The notes under the pieces are model-generated. The model made no database searches. It was not told where the DNA came from and saw nothing but the letters and a program-made list of their open reading frames with translations. A stretch of 64,000 bases of DNA from Caryophanales bacterium UBA4100 (lineage in GTDB: Bacteria > Bacillota > Bacilli > Paenibacillales > UBA4045): positions 3,442 to 67,441 of the forward strand of contig DFXU01000007.1 of NCBI GenBank assembly GCA_002383285.1, in the 5' to 3' direction. Made by a program: the position numbers and the translations under genes. The stretch's first letter is position 1, and each line of letters begins with the position of its first letter. This document shows positions 1 through 10,137 of the stretch, piece after piece.

Positions 1-472
1 CAGGTAATAGTCTGACTACACTGTCAATAACAGCCATCGCTGCGATTTCCCCACCGGTCAGTACATAATCGCCAATTGAAATTTCGTCAGTTACCAGAAA
101 CTCTCTTATCCGTTCATCATAGCCTTCATAATGTCCACAGATAAACACGAGCTCTTGCTCGCCTGCTAGTGACTCCGCCATACTCTGTGTATACCGCTTA
201 CCTTGAGGGCACATCAGAATGATACGAGGTCTAGTCGTCCAATCTAGCTGTAGACTATCTACCGCGTTGAATATTGGCTCAGGCTTAAGCACCATCCCAC
301 CCCCACCACCATAGGGGGAATCATCAACGGTCATATGCTTGTTATTCGCATACTCACGAAAATTTACAGTTTGAATATTAACAATATTCTTTTCCTGAGC
401 TTTCCCAATCATACTGTCTGTCAGTACCCCGTCGAACATATTCGGAAACAGCGTAAGGATGTGGATTCGCAT
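1..472 (-). CDS. trmD: tRNA (guanine-N1)-methyltransferase TrmD, C-terminal part cut off by window edge
   Basis: Transfers methyl from SAM to N1 of G37 in tRNAs, which prevents +1 frameshifting. I translated 157 residues from the ATG at 472; the gene runs off the left edge, so the C-terminal tRNA-binding part is missing. The start [13 protein letters not shown] is typical, and the trefoil-knot SAM-site motifs [11 protein letters not shown] and [13 protein letters not shown] are both present. Only two bases separate its ATG from the rimM stop codon, so the two are probably translationally coupled. The order ffh-rpsP-khpA-rimM-trmD is the usual Bacillales arrangement. Confidence 0.97.
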   Translation of the reverse strand, partial: MRIHILTLFPNMFDGVLTDSMIGKAQEKNIVNIQTVNFREYANNKHMTVDDSPYGGGGGMVLKPEPIFNAVDSLQLDWTTRPRIILMCPQGKRYTQSMAESLAGEQELVFICGHYEGYDERIREFLVTDEISIGDYVLTGGEIAAMAVIDSVVRLLP

Positions 473-474
473 AT

Positions 475-1002
475 TTATATAAGCCCCTCTAGAATGTAAA
501 CAATCACTCGTTTGTTCTGAATATCGACATGCTTAACCACATCTTCAATATAAGGTATATATATAGCTTTTCCTGTAGAGGGTTGGACAACCCAGACATC
601 ATTAGCTCCCGGAGACAGAATTTCTTGAATAACGCCAAGCTCTTCCCCTTCATCACTAACTACAGTACAGCCAACAATTTCATTATAGTAGAATTCATGC
701 TCGGAGAGATTAATTCGTTGATCCTTGTTAATTTTGAGCAGCCAACCCTTATACTTCTCTACCTCGTTAATATCATTCCATGCAGAAAATTTAACAATAT
801 AAGTGTTCTTCATATTCCTTGAAGTAGCGACCTCTACTTCGATCTGCTTCGTTAGCTCAGGGTCCATCATCGTCATACGACTACCTGGGCTAAAGCGTTG
901 TTCTGGAAAATCCGTTTGGGATACAATCTTTAATTCGCCCTTAAGTCCATGAGTATTTGCAATGGTACCTACCGTGAACCATTCATTTGCCAAGGTATTC
1001 AT
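475..1002 (-). CDS. rimM: 16S rRNA processing protein RimM
   Basis: Assembly factor that helps mature the 30S head and binds ribosomal protein S19. The 175 residues match the family length. The N-terminal beta-barrel begins [20 protein letters not shown], and the C-terminal PRC-barrel part contains [13 protein letters not shown] and later [18 protein letters not shown]. It lies between khpA and trmD. The YlqD gene that B. subtilis carries just upstream of rimM is absent here; only 71 bp separate khpA and rimM. Confidence 0.96.
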   Translation of the reverse strand: MNTLANEWFTVGTIANTHGLKGELKIVSQTDFPEQRFSPGSRMTMMDPELTKQIEVEVATSRNMKNTYIVKFSAWNDINEVEKYKGWLLKINKDQRINLSEHEFYYNEIVGCTVVSDEGEELGVIQEILSPGANDVWVVQPSTGKAIYIPYIEDVVKHVDIQNKRVIVYILEGLI

Positions 1003-1073
1003 CTCCTAAGTTCAATTATTCTTAGATAATGAAAAGGGTCAGGGATAGACCCCCAACCCTTCTCCGATACATC

Positions 1074-1304
1074 TTATGAGCTAATATCCACAGATACCCG
1101 TTTGCTATGCTTCACAGCTGCCGAGGTAACGACGGTGCGAAGCGCCTTGGCGATCCGACCTTGCTTGCCAATCACTTTCCCTACATCACTAGGATGCACC
1201 AGTAAACGATAAACAATAACATGATCTTCTTCCACTTCATGCACATGAACTTCATCCGGAAAATCCACCAGAGCTTTGGCAATGACCGTAATAAGTTGTT
1301 TCAT
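1074..1304 (-). CDS. khpA: KH-domain RNA-binding protein KhpA (YlqC family)
   Basis: Small single-KH RNA-binding protein of 76 residues. In other Firmicutes it partners KhpB/Jag and influences cell elongation and division through RNA binding. The KH signature GKQG lies at residues 46-49 within VGKVIGKQGRIAKALR, which forms the RNA-contacting helix-turn-helix loop. It sits between rpsP and rimM, the standard place for this family. The start ATG has a good ribosome-binding site (AGGAGGGATTACG). Confidence 0.94.
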   Translation of the reverse strand: MKQLITVIAKALVDFPDEVHVHEVEEDHVIVYRLLVHPSDVGKVIGKQGRIAKALRTVVTSAAVKHSKRVSVDISS

Positions 1305-1326
1305 CGTAATCCCTCCTGAAAGCTGA

Positions 1327-1599
1327 TTACTTGCTAAGCTTGGATTCGTGGAATTTCTTCATTACGCCCGCTTTGCTAAGCAAGTTACGGACAGTATCTG
1401 ATGCTTGAGCACCATCTTGAAGCCATTTCAACGCTTTCTCTTCATCAAGAGTTACAGCTGCTGTAGGTGCAAGTGGATTATAAGTGCCAATTTCCTCTAT
1501 GAAACGACCGTCTCTAGGAGAACGGGAATCGGAAACGACGACACGATAGAATGGAGCTTTATGTGCGCCCATGCGCTTAAGTCGAATACGTACTGCCAT
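1327..1599 (-). CDS. rpsP: 30S ribosomal protein S16
   Basis: Ribosomal protein of the small subunit, 90 residues as in Bacillus. The N-terminus [22 protein letters not shown] is the bS16 signature region, and GTYNPL follows. The ribosome-binding site GGAGGTGA lies directly upstream. The gene follows ffh, but the spacer between them carries the tandem repeat described separately, so the 5' region of rpsP in this genome is unusual. Confidence 0.98.
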   Translation of the reverse strand: MAVRIRLKRMGAHKAPFYRVVVSDSRSPRDGRFIEEIGTYNPLAPTAAVTLDEEKALKWLQDGAQASDTVRNLLSKAGVMKKFHESKLSK

Positions 1600-1616
1600 G
1601 ATATTTCACCTCCTCC

Positions 1617-1757
1617 AAAAATTAACTTTGTGACAAACGAGAAGTTTATTTTTGGCCTACACAGTGTAGCGCAGACCTGAAAAATTAACTTTGACAAACG
1701 AGAAGTTTATTTTTGGCCTACACAGTGTAGCGCAGACCTGAAAAATTAACTTTGTGG
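1617..1757. repeat. Tandem repeat of about 61-63 bp, 2.2 copies, between ffh and rpsP
   Basis: Copy 1 spans 1617-1679 (63 bp), copy 2 spans 1680-1740 (61 bp, lacking a TG present in copy 1), and a third copy is cut off after about 14-17 bp at 1741-1757. Copies 1 and 2 are otherwise identical. Each full unit contains the short inverted repeat CTACACAGTGTAG and ends GCGCAGACCTG. The array begins right beside the rpsP ribosome-binding site and ends just before the ffh stop codon, so it is transcribed as the ffh-rpsP spacer. Its origin is unknown to me; it may be a dispersed intergenic repeat family. Confidence 0.9.
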
Positions 1758-1768
1758 TTGTATTCTAA

Positions 1769-3130
1769 TCAACCAAACGGAAACTTCATACCTTTGCCAA
1801 GCTTACCCTTCAATCCTTTGGCGCCCTTACCGCCGCCCATCATGCCTGAGAATTGTTTCATCATCTTCTTCATATCCTCAAATTGCTTAAGCAATCGATT
1901 CACATCTTGTATGGAAGTACCACTCCCTAGTGCAATTCGTTTCCGACGATTTCCATTTAGGATCTCCGGCTTTCGTTTCTCCATCGTAGTCATGGATTTA
2001 ACAATCGCTTCTACTCGACCCATCTGTTTCTCATCGACCTTCATATTTCCTTTCATCTTACCCATGCCTGGCATCATCTCCATAAGCTGGTCAAGCGGCC
2101 CCATCTTCTTCAACTGCTCCATCTGATCGAGGAAATCCTCTAATGTAAATTCAGCAGTTCTCATCTTACGTTCTAGCTCAGCAGCTTTATCGTTATCAAT
2201 GTTAAATTGAGCCTTCTCGATGAGAGATAACATATCTCCCATACCAAGTATCCGTGAAGCCATCCGTTCTGGATGGAATGGTTCTAATGCATCGACCTTC
2301 TCACCGGTAGCAGCGAATTTGATCGGACACCCTGTAACGGCTTTAACGGATAATGCAGCTCCACCACGGGTATCACCATCAAGCTTGGTTAATACGACAC
2401 CGGTAAGTTCCATCTGTTGATGGAAGTTATTAGCTACATTGACAGCATCCTGTCCTGTCATAGCATCGATAACCAGGAGGATTTCATCAGGATTAACAGC
2501 TGATCGTATTTGCTGCAGCTCGTCCATCAGATTCTCATCAATATGCAGTCGGCCTGCTGTATCAATAATTAGATAATCGAGATGGTTATCCTTAGCATGC
2601 TGCAGTCCAGCTTTGGCGATTGCAATCGGACTCGTCTGATCACCTAATGTAAATACGGGCACATTAATTTGGCTTCCTAACACTTGAAGCTGCTTGATAG
2701 CGGCGGGTCGATAAATGTCCGCTGCTACTAATAGCGGTTTATGGTTTTGCTTCTGCAGCAACTTAGCTAACTTACCTGAGGTTGTTGTCTTACCGGCCCC
2801 TTGTAACCCGACCATCATGATAACTGTTGGAGGACGATTGTTATGGGCTAATTTACTTTGAGTTCCACCCATAAGCTCAGTAAGTTGCTTGTTAACAATA
2901 TCGATAACGACCATACCAGGAGTAAAGCTCTTCATTACATCCTGACCAATCGCTTGTTCCTTTACCTTAGCAATAAAATCCTTGACGACTTTAAAATTAA
3001 CATCCGCTTCAAGTAAAGCGAGTCTAACCTCACGAAGTGCCTCATTGACATCTTCTTCGCTCAACTTGCCGCGACCCTTCAGCTTACTGAATACATTCTG
3101 TAATCGGCTCGATAGTCCTTCGAATGCCAT
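1769..3130 (-). CDS. ffh: Signal recognition particle GTPase Ffh
   Basis: SRP54 homologue that binds signal peptides and 4.5S/6S SRP RNA and docks on FtsY for membrane targeting. With the start at MAFEGLS it has 453 residues. The N domain is followed by the G domain with P-loop GLQGAGKTT at about 108-116 and DTAGR; the C-terminal M domain is methionine-rich (MEMMPGMGKMKG, MKKMMKQFSGMMGGG). The frame stays open to a GTG at 3142, but AGGGGGTGA sits 8 bases before the ATG at 3130 and B. subtilis Ffh also begins MAFEGL, so I prefer 3130. It follows ylxM. Confidence 0.97.
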   Translation of the reverse strand: MAFEGLSSRLQNVFSKLKGRGKLSEEDVNEALREVRLALLEADVNFKVVKDFIAKVKEQAIGQDVMKSFTPGMVVIDIVNKQLTELMGGTQSKLAHNNRPPTVIMMVGLQGAGKTTTSGKLAKLLQKQNHKPLLVAADIYRPAAIKQLQVLGSQINVPVFTLGDQTSPIAIAKAGLQHAKDNHLDYLIIDTAGRLHIDENLMDELQQIRSAVNPDEILLVIDAMTGQDAVNVANNFHQQMELTGVVLTKLDGDTRGGAALSVKAVTGCPIKFAATGEKVDALEPFHPERMASRILGMGDMLSLIEKAQFNIDNDKAAELERKMRTAEFTLEDFLDQMEQLKKMGPLDQLMEMMPGMGKMKGNMKVDEKQMGRVEAIVKSMTTMEKRKPEILNGNRRKRIALGSGTSIQDVNRLLKQFEDMKKMMKQFSGMMGGGKGAKGLKGKLGKGMKFPFG

Positions 3131-3165
3131 GTTCGTCATCACCCCCTGCCTATTGAATCAGACTG

Positions 3166-3513
3166 TTATTCTAAGCGGTTTAACTGATCTAATAGTTTCG
3201 TTATTGTTTGCCTATATTCTTCAGGAACCTTCTCGATCTCCAATTGAAGTTGATCCATAAGCTCTCTGTTTCGATTATGTTTACCTAACAAGCTTAGCTT
3301 CAATTCATATTCCTCTAGCATGTGCTCGGCTCGTTTAATATGCTCGAACACAGCTTGTCGACTAATATCAAATTCAGTTGCGATCTCACCTAATGAGAAA
3401 TCATCATGATAATAACACCTTAGGAAGGTCTGCTGCTTCTCCGTCAATAATGTTTGATAAAAATCAAACAGCATATTGATCCGGATCGTCTTCTCAAGAC
3501 TTTGATCTTGCAT
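3166..3513 (-). CDS. ylxM: SRP-associated helix-turn-helix protein YlxM
   Basis: Small DNA-binding-like protein of the UPF0122/YlxM family, encoded beside ffh; in streptococci it associates with the SRP pathway. It has 115 residues from the ATG at 3513, which has AGGAG eight bases upstream; the open frame extends to 3576 without a better start. The sigma-70 region 4-like HTH is [20 protein letters not shown], with an acidic coiled tail after it. It lies between the flavin oxidoreductase gene and ffh. Confidence 0.93.
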   Translation of the reverse strand: MQDQSLEKTIRINMLFDFYQTLLTEKQQTFLRCYYHDDFSLGEIATEFDISRQAVFEHIKRAEHMLEEYELKLSLLGKHNRNRELMDQLQLEIEKVPEEYRQTITKLLDQLNRLE

Positions 3514-3607
3514 GGTGTTCACTCCTCTCGTCAAGGGAAAACACTTGTCATGTGCAACATTTATTATTCTAACCAATCTACTCTATACTGTCAAGTATAA
3601 ATCCCTG

Positions 3608-4621
3608 TCAGCTAATCCATCCACGATCATATTGTTCTGGTGCAATAATTGAATAATTCAGCTGCTTAGCAGCTCTTCTTGCCCAGTAAGGATCTCGAAG
3701 CAGCTCACGACCAAGAAAGATTAAGTCTGCTTGATTATGTATCAATATTTCATTAGCTTGATCAGGATCAGTAATAATTCCCACCGCTCCTGTCGCTATT
3801 CCTACCTGCTTGCGAATATGCTCTGCATACTGAACCTGATAACCCGGAAATACGTCGAGTGATGCTGGAACAACCCCGCCAGAGCTGCAATCAATCAGAT
3901 CAACGCCCTGCTTCTTCATTCGCTCTGAATAATAGGTTATATCGTCCAATGTATTGCCTTCTGGATGATATTCTGCAGCAGATATACGTACGAACAATGG
4001 GCCCTTCCAGCTCAGCCTGATGGTATTAATAATTCGTTCTAGAAAATGATAGCGTCGCTCCCGATCACCGCCATATTGATCTTCGCGATGATTAGACAGC
4101 GGTGACAGAAATTCATTAATTAAATAACCGTGAGCAGCATGAATTTCGATAACATCAAACCCAGCCTCGTATGCTCTAACGGCAGCATCCCCAAAGCTTT
4201 GAATGGTTTCCTCAACTTGTTCAATAGTCATTTCCAGTGGAGTTCTATACTTATCATTGAAAGCAACAGCAGAAGGAGCTATAATCGGACCCTCTACCTC
4301 ACTTTTTCTCCCTGCATGTGCAAGCTGTATACCAATTTTTCCATTATGCTCATGAGTCAGACCTACTAATTCTCTTAATCCTGCAATATGATCATCGCTC
4401 CATATACCCAAGTCCTTTGGAGAAATTCTTCCCTGTTCGGTCACGGCACTAGCCTCAACTATTATCAAACCAACCTGCCCTACTGCCCGACTTGAATAAT
4501 GCATTTTGTGCCAATTCATGACCTTACCATCTTCAGATGTACACGAATACATACACATCGGCGACATAACAATTCTATTCTTAAGCTCTAAATTTCCGAT
4601 TGTCATTGGTGTGAACAGCAT
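3608..4621 (-). CDS. namA: Old-yellow-enzyme type NADPH dehydrogenase (YqjM/NamA family)
   Basis: FMN-dependent ene-reductase of the YqjM class, which reduces alpha,beta-unsaturated aldehydes, ketones and nitro compounds in the cytosol. The 337 residues match B. subtilis YqjM (about 338). The thermophilic-like OYE residues are visible: Cys23 and Tyr25 in SPMCMYSC, and the paired histidines in [18 protein letters not shown] that bind substrate. It is inserted between ftsY and ylxM, which are normally adjacent. The start has AAGGATTACATC before the ATG. The downstream gap to ylxM is short, so it may be cotranscribed with the SRP genes. Confidence 0.94.
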   Translation of the reverse strand: MLFTPMTIGNLELKNRIVMSPMCMYSCTSEDGKVMNWHKMHYSSRAVGQVGLIIVEASAVTEQGRISPKDLGIWSDDHIAGLRELVGLTHEHNGKIGIQLAHAGRKSEVEGPIIAPSAVAFNDKYRTPLEMTIEQVEETIQSFGDAAVRAYEAGFDVIEIHAAHGYLINEFLSPLSNHREDQYGGDRERRYHFLERIINTIRLSWKGPLFVRISAAEYHPEGNTLDDITYYSERMKKQGVDLIDCSSGGVVPASLDVFPGYQVQYAEHIRKQVGIATGAVGIITDPDQANEILIHNQADLIFLGRELLRDPYWARRAAKQLNYSIIAPEQYDRGWIS

Positions 4622-4652
4622 GATGTAATCCTTCTTTCTAATTAGTTAGTAG

Positions 4653-5639
4653 TCAAGCTTCCTCTCGTGCAATTAAACCTGAGAATAACCCATATACGAA
4701 TTGCTCAGAGTCGAATGGTTGTAGATCATCCATCTTCTCACCAAGTCCAACAAATTTAACAGGAATATCTAACTCTTGTTTAATTGCGATAACAATGCCA
4801 CCTTTAGCGGTTCCATCAAGCTTCGTAAGTACTAACCCACTCACCCCCGATTTATCACCAAATAATTTAGCCTGACTAAGTGCATTCTGTCCTGTAGTCG
4901 CATCTATAACGAGCAGCACCTCATGAGGTGCATCAGGAACTTCTCTCCGAATAACACGATATATCTTATTTAACTCTTCCATCAAGTTCGATTTATTCTG
5001 TAAACGACCTGCAGTATCACAGAGCAGAACATCCACATTCCGATTCTTGGCTGCTTGAACAGCGTCAAACATCACCGCAGCAGGATCTGATCCAGACTGC
5101 TGCTTAATAACGTCCACACCAACACGTTGTCCCCAAACCTCAAGCTGTTCAATTGCTCCAGCACGGAACGTATCACCTGCAGCCAACAATACATGCTTGC
5201 CCTGCTGCTTTAATCGATGAGCCAGCTTACCGATTGAGGTTGTCTTACCAACACCGTTAACACCTACGAATAGAATAATCGATAGGCCATTCTTTGCCAT
5301 CGTAAGCTCATTATCCTGTCTCCCAGAACTCATTAATGCCATTAACTTTTCAGATAAAATTGGTTGAAGCTCAACAGCATCCTCTATCTTCTGCTTACGC
5401 ACCGCTGCACGTAGCTCATCAATTAACTTCATCACTGTTGGGATTCCAACATCAGCACCGATCAGAATCTCTTCTAGTTCTTCAAAGAAATCCTCATCTA
5501 TCTTTTTGCGACGCAAGATCAGATCTTCAACCTTCTCGACAAATGCGTCTCTGGTTTTCGATAAACCATCCTTAAACTTCGATGTAACAGCCTCAGTGCT
5601 TGATGATATCGATTCTTTTAACTTTTGAAAAAAGCTCAT
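4653..5639 (-). CDS. ftsY: Signal recognition particle receptor FtsY
   Basis: Membrane-associated GTPase that receives ribosome-SRP complexes. It has 328 residues, the short Firmicute form without a long acidic A domain. The N domain (about 1-110) is charged and helical; the G domain has P-loop GVNGVGKTT at 126-134, DTAGR near 208 and TKLDGTAKGG. It lies 61 bp downstream of smc, as in other Bacillales. No terminator is visible between smc and ftsY. Confidence 0.97.
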   Translation of the reverse strand: MSFFQKLKESISSSTEAVTSKFKDGLSKTRDAFVEKVEDLILRRKKIDEDFFEELEEILIGADVGIPTVMKLIDELRAAVRKQKIEDAVELQPILSEKLMALMSSGRQDNELTMAKNGLSIILFVGVNGVGKTTSIGKLAHRLKQQGKHVLLAAGDTFRAGAIEQLEVWGQRVGVDVIKQQSGSDPAAVMFDAVQAAKNRNVDVLLCDTAGRLQNKSNLMEELNKIYRVIRREVPDAPHEVLLVIDATTGQNALSQAKLFGDKSGVSGLVLTKLDGTAKGGIVIAIKQELDIPVKFVGLGEKMDDLQPFDSEQFVYGLFSGLIAREEA

Positions 5640-5700
5640 TATATCTAACCCCTATCCATATCTCTATAAGTATCGTGTTCTATTTCGATTTATCTACACC

Positions 5701-8700
5701 TTACGCTGAGACAGATTCATCTTCAAGACGTACAGATACAAGCTTGGAAACGCCATGATCCTCCATGGTAACACCATAGAGTACATCAGCCTCTTCCATC
5801 GTTCCTTTTCGATGTGTAACAACAATAAATTGTGTGTCCTCTGAAAATTCTCTAAGATATTCAGCAAATCGGGATACATTCGCTTCATCCAAAGCGGCTT
5901 CTACTTCATCTAGTACACAGAAAGGGACCGGCTTTATACGAAGAATTGCGAATAATAATGCGATTGCGGTTAAGGCACGTTCTCCACCTGATAGCAGCTG
6001 AAGATTTTGCAGCTTCTTGCCTGGCGGTTGGGCAACTATATCAATACCCGTTTCCAATAATTGATCAGGATCAGCAAGCACAAGATCAGCACGTCCACCC
6101 CCGAACAAGCGAGTGAACACGATTGCGAATTGAATGCGGATCGCATCGAAGGTTGTGCGGAATCGCTTAGACATCTCTTCATTCATATCGTGAATAACTT
6201 GGTATAATGTCGTCTTGGCTTCAATCAAATCTGCTTTTTGTGCACTCAAAAATTGGAATCTCTCATTCACACGCTGGAACTCCTCAATCGCTCCTAGGTT
6301 TACATCACCAAGTTTGGCGATTTCGCGCTTCAAATCCCTAACTAAATTCTGAGTCCCAAGAACATCCTCAGGAATTGGATAACGCTCCTTAGCAAGCTCA
6401 TAGCTTAGCTCATATTCTTCAGATAGTTTCTTAAGGAGGCCGTCTAACTCAACATCAAGTCTATTCACACGAACTTCCGTCTGATGCAATTGCTCTTCAA
6501 TACGACGCAGGTTAGCACGCTGCTCACGAATATGGCTTTCTTCCTCATCCAATTGCTTAATACGCTCTGCCCGATCCGCTCGTTTATAATCAATTTCTTC
6601 CGAATTCGCTTTCTTATCAAGATGAAATTGATTCATTCTCTCAACCTGCTGTACAATTTCCAATTCATTCGAATCATAATCGCGTTGAAGCTGTTCAAGC
6701 AGGAGTACGCTGTTATTATGCTCAACTTGTGTGCTTTCCATATCCTGCTCGAATCGATGGAGTTGATCGGATAATGATGCTCTCTCTTGCGCTAAGGCAG
6801 CTGTTCGAACCTTTAGGTCAGTTAGCTCTTCCTGCAATAATTCCTTCGTGGATTCGTTCATCTTTCTTGTTGTTTCTGCCTGCAGAATGGCTTCTTGAAT
6901 ACGAGCCTGCTCTTGCTCTAATAGGATGGATTGTTCAGCTAAAACTATTCTGCGCTCTGCAGCTTTCTTCTGATCAACCTCATGTCCATCATGGTCCTCA
7001 TTATACATATCCAATTGGGCTTGAATATGATTCAATTCACTGTCAATTTGCTGTGAATCCGCCTTTATCTGCTGCTCTTCAATTCTCTTCTGCTCACCCT
7101 CCTGACGAAGATGATCTAGCGTAACTAGCAAATCAGCGCTTTCTTTTTTGATTACATTGTACTTCTCTCTCAATTCCTTGAGCTGCTGTTCTGTTAGAAT
7201 AATTTCTTGCTGAATCGCTTCTATCTGCCGCTGACGTCCTAGCAGATTAGCCCCACGCTTCTGAAGCGTACCACCTGTCATGGATCCACCAGCATTCACT
7301 ACGTCGCCTTCCTGCGTTACTACACGGAACCTATACTTACATGAAGCCGCAATTCGATTGGCGTCCTCCAGCTGCTCTGCAATAATAATTTGACCGAGCA
7401 AGTTTCGAGCAATATCATCATATTGTGCATCGAATTGGATCAAATCAACAGCAACACCTACAAAGCCTTTCATTCCGCGCACTTGATTTAACTCATAGTC
7501 ATTAATTGAACGACCTTTAATAACATCAAGTGGTAAGAATGTTGCTCTACCGAGTTGACGCTTTTTCAGAAAATTAATCGCTTCTCTTGCATCCGTCTCA
7601 TTATTCATTACGATATGCTGAAGAGCTCCGCCTAGCGCAGTCTCGAGTGCAACTTCTACATGTGCCGGCACCTTCAGAAGCTCGGCCACTGCACCATGTA
7701 CTCCGCGGAGACCACCTGAAGAAGACCCACGGCTTTTCAGCACTTCTTTAACACCATGTATGAAACCATCATAATCATTCTGCATCTCAGTCATTGTATC
7801 TCGACGAGAAACACTTGCATCCAGCTTCTGCTCCCACTTGCGTATCGCCTGTTGTACTTCCTCTATAAGCTGCTGGTCCTTGCGCATCTTCTCGCTTAAT
7901 TGTAGATATTCATTGCGAATACGAGTAATCTGGGTGGCAAGCTGCTCCATCTGGAGAGCAACAGCTGATTTCTTCAGAACAAACTGCTCTCGCTGTTCCG
8001 TCCAACGTTCCTTCTCTTCAAGAATACGCTCTACCTTACGACCGATCCCTTCACTTTGCTGCTCCAAGAATTTCAATTCATTGCGAACCTGAGCAATCTG
8101 ATTCAAGGAATCGATTAATTCGGCCTTTAATTGTTCCTCAACAATTGAATCTCTACCGTTCACACCCAAGAGCTTATCTTCTTCCGTCTTAAGACTAGCC
8201 CTAAGCTCCGTCAATTGACGATTAACCTCACTAAATTTGCTCTGAACATCCTCCTTCTCCACCTTACGATCATGCATACGTCGAGATTGGATGTCCATCG
8301 ACTGATTCAATTGTTCTCGATTCGTAGTTAAATGCTTACGACGCTCGCGTAAAACCTCGACCTGACCAGAGCTCCTATCGAATTCCTCACTAACACTTAG
8401 GAGCGATTCATGCAGCCGCTCCAGCTCCTCCTCTACAATACGCAGCTCAGCCCTTGATTTCTCAAGACGAGCATCGTGACGATTCACTACAGTTGAGACT
8501 TCTAGCTGTTCATGCTCGAGCTGCTTTAGCTTATTCCCAGATTCCGTCCAAGAACGATGAAGCTGATCTATCTGAACCACATACATTGATATTTCGTTAA
8601 ATTTCAATTCTTCTTTAAGCTTCTTGAATTGTTGCGCAACCTCAGATTGCTCTCTTAATGGATCTAACTGATCCTCAAGCTCAGTAATAAGATCATGGAT

Positions 8701-9270
8701 GCGAAGTAAATTATTCTCTGTCTCATCCATCTTCTTCTGAGCTTCTTTTCTTCTTGACTTATATTTCACAATCCCTGAGGCTTCTTCGAAGATTGCCCGA
8801 CGATCCTCAGAGCGCGTGCTAAGTATTTCCTCAATACGACCTTGTCCAATAATCGAATACGCTTCTTTACCAATACCGGTGTCCATGAATAATTCCGTTA
8901 TGTCCTTTAATCTACAGGATTGTTTATTAATAAAATATTCGCTATCACCATTCCTATGGATACGCCGAGTTACGGTTACTTCACTGTAATCTAATGATAA
9001 TCCGTGGTCTGTATTATCTAAAGTTAAAGAGACCTCGCCATAATTAACAGCCTTACGCGAATCGCTTCCAGAGAATATGATATCCTGCATATTACCGCCA
9101 CGAAGTGACTTGGCGCTCTGCTCACCAAGAACCCAACGAATTCCATCGGAAATATTACTTTTGCCGCTTCCATTAGGGCCAACAACTGCGGTAATACCTT
9201 GAACAAATTCCAGTTCGGTTTTATCTGCAAAGGATTTAAATCCTGTTAGTTCAATGCGCTTAAGGAACAT
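5701..9270 (-). CDS. smc: Chromosome segregation ATPase SMC
   Basis: Condensin subunit that compacts and resolves sister chromosomes with ScpA/ScpB. It has 1189 residues, close to the family length. Walker [10 protein letters not shown] is at about 31-39; a long coiled coil follows, then the hinge around 515-680 ([17 protein letters not shown] to FLPLDVI, then NAGGSMTGG), a second coiled coil, the ABC signature [12 protein letters not shown] and Walker [17 protein letters not shown] near the C-terminus. The start at 9270 has AGGGTGAAACC before the ATG. It sits downstream of rnc, separated by the long hairpin at 9367-9441. Confidence 0.98.
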   Translation of the reverse strand: MFLKRIELTGFKSFADKTELEFVQGITAVVGPNGSGKSNISDGIRWVLGEQSAKSLRGGNMQDIIFSGSDSRKAVNYGEVSLTLDNTDHGLSLDYSEVTVTRRIHRNGDSEYFINKQSCRLKDITELFMDTGIGKEAYSIIGQGRIEEILSTRSEDRRAIFEEASGIVKYKSRRKEAQKKMDETENNLLRIHDLITELEDQLDPLREQSEVAQQFKKLKEELKFNEISMYVVQIDQLHRSWTESGNKLKQLEHEQLEVSTVVNRHDARLEKSRAELRIVEEELERLHESLLSVSEEFDRSSGQVEVLRERRKHLTTNREQLNQSMDIQSRRMHDRKVEKEDVQSKFSEVNRQLTELRASLKTEEDKLLGVNGRDSIVEEQLKAELIDSLNQIAQVRNELKFLEQQSEGIGRKVERILEEKERWTEQREQFVLKKSAVALQMEQLATQITRIRNEYLQLSEKMRKDQQLIEEVQQAIRKWEQKLDASVSRRDTMTEMQNDYDGFIHGVKEVLKSRGSSSGGLRGVHGAVAELLKVPAHVEVALETALGGALQHIVMNNETDAREAINFLKKRQLGRATFLPLDVIKGRSINDYELNQVRGMKGFVGVAVDLIQFDAQYDDIARNLLGQIIIAEQLEDANRIAASCKYRFRVVTQEGDVVNAGGSMTGGTLQKRGANLLGRQRQIEAIQQEIILTEQQLKELREKYNVIKKESADLLVTLDHLRQEGEQKRIEEQQIKADSQQIDSELNHIQAQLDMYNEDHDGHEVDQKKAAERRIVLAEQSILLEQEQARIQEAILQAETTRKMNESTKELLQEELTDLKVRTAALAQERASLSDQLHRFEQDMESTQVEHNNSVLLLEQLQRDYDSNELEIVQQVERMNQFHLDKKANSEEIDYKRADRAERIKQLDEEESHIREQRANLRRIEEQLHQTEVRVNRLDVELDGLLKKLSEEYELSYELAKERYPIPEDVLGTQNLVRDLKREIAKLGDVNLGAIEEFQRVNERFQFLSAQKADLIEAKTTLYQVIHDMNEEMSKRFRTTFDAIRIQFAIVFTRLFGGGRADLVLADPDQLLETGIDIVAQPPGKKLQNLQLLSGGERALTAIALLFAILRIKPVPFCVLDEVEAALDEANVSRFAEYLREFSEDTQFIVVTHRKGTMEEADVLYGVTMEDHGVSKLVSVRLEDESVSA

Positions 9271-9366
9271 GGTTTCACCCTATCTTAAATAATTAACAGA
9301 CTCCTAGCTTATTCTATCATAATGCATAGCAAAAGAGCACTACAAACCACCCGTCACTCTTTGCAT

Positions 9367-9441
9367 AATAGCCTGATTTCTTATATTTAATTCATATGCC
9401 CGTTGGCACACTCATGAATTAGTCTAAGAAATCAGGCTATT
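9367..9441 (-). other. Three-tier hairpin between rnc and smc
   Basis: Outer arms 9367-9383 and 9425-9441 are a perfect 17-bp inverted repeat (AATAGCCTGATTTCTTA on the plus strand). Inner arms 9388-9395 and 9414-9421 pair as TAATTCAT/ATGAATTA, and GCC-CGTT-GGC (9398-9407) closes the tip. The outer arm overlaps the rnc stop codon by two bases. In the direction of transcription no U-tract follows, so it is not a standard intrinsic terminator. It would form a long double helix in the rnc-smc message. Confidence 0.85.
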
Positions 9442-10132
9442 ATTGTTGTTGCTTCTGTTGTAGCTTGATTAGCGCTTGTGCAGCTGCCCGTTGCTCGGAT
9501 TCTTTCTTACTTCGACCGATACCAGTTCCCATTACATTAGAATCAAATCTTACCTCAATGGTAAATTGTTTCTCATGAGAAGGACCGCTTTCCATGACTA
9601 GACAATATTCCGGTTTACTCAGGTTATTCTGCTGCGTATACTCCTGGAGCTGCGACTTAGCATCGGTTATTTGGTCTGAATTCTCCAGCCTCAGCTTCAT
9701 AAATAAATTAGATTGTAGAAACTGCACAACAGTCTCAAGCCCCTGATCCAAGTATAAGGCGCCAATGAATGCTTCGAATACATCGGCGAGAATAGCAGGC
9801 TTTGACCTTCCACCTGTCGTTTCCTCACCTCTGCCAAGTAATAAATGTCTGCCGAAATGATGTTCGTCCGCAAGTAATTTCAGAGAGGGCTCACATACGA
9901 TCGATGCCCTCATCTTCGTTAATTCACCTTCCGGAAGCTTTGGGAATTGCTCATAAAGATACTGAGTGACTGTTAACTCTAGAACAGCATCTCCTAGAAA
10001 TTCTAGTCGTTCATTATGCTTAGCTTGTTTGTTCTCATTCACATAAGAAGTATGGGTGAATGCTTGCTGTAACAAACTCAGATCATTAAACTTCACACCT
10101 AATTCAGCCTGGAGCTGTTGGAACATCTTCAT
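9440..10132 (-). CDS. rnc: Ribonuclease III
   Basis: Double-strand-specific endoribonuclease for rRNA, SRP RNA and mRNA processing. The signature NERLEFLGDAVLEL near residue 40-53 carries the first catalytic acidic residues and DVFEAFIGALYLDQG the second set; a dsRNA-binding domain fills about 155-228 (SKSQ-like AKSQLQEYTQ to GRSKKESEQRAAAQAL). The frame opens at 10138, overlapping the fabF stop as TAATG, but GAAGAG is better spaced for the ATG at 10132, giving 230 residues. Coupled translation with fabF is likely. Confidence 0.96.
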   Translation of the reverse strand: MKMFQQLQAELGVKFNDLSLLQQAFTHTSYVNENKQAKHNERLEFLGDAVLELTVTQYLYEQFPKLPEGELTKMRASIVCEPSLKLLADEHHFGRHLLLGRGEETTGGRSKPAILADVFEAFIGALYLDQGLETVVQFLQSNLFMKLRLENSDQITDAKSQLQEYTQQNNLSKPEYCLVMESGPSHEKQFTIEVRFDSNVMGTGIGRSKKESEQRAAAQALIKLQQKQQQ

Positions 10133-10137
10133 AGGCA

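Noticed and set aside
1497..1697. 66-codon minus-strand frame spanning the tandem repeat and the rpsP start
   Set aside because: It is a translation of repeat DNA and an off-frame of rpsP, with no ribosome-binding site.
1617..1757. CRISPR-like array
   Set aside because: Repeats are directly abutting without spacers, only two full copies, and no cas genes are present.
6484..7124. Open frames on the plus strand inside smc (6484-6774 and 6729-7124)
   Set aside because: They are antisense to the smc coiled coil, have no ribosome-binding site and no recognisable domain.
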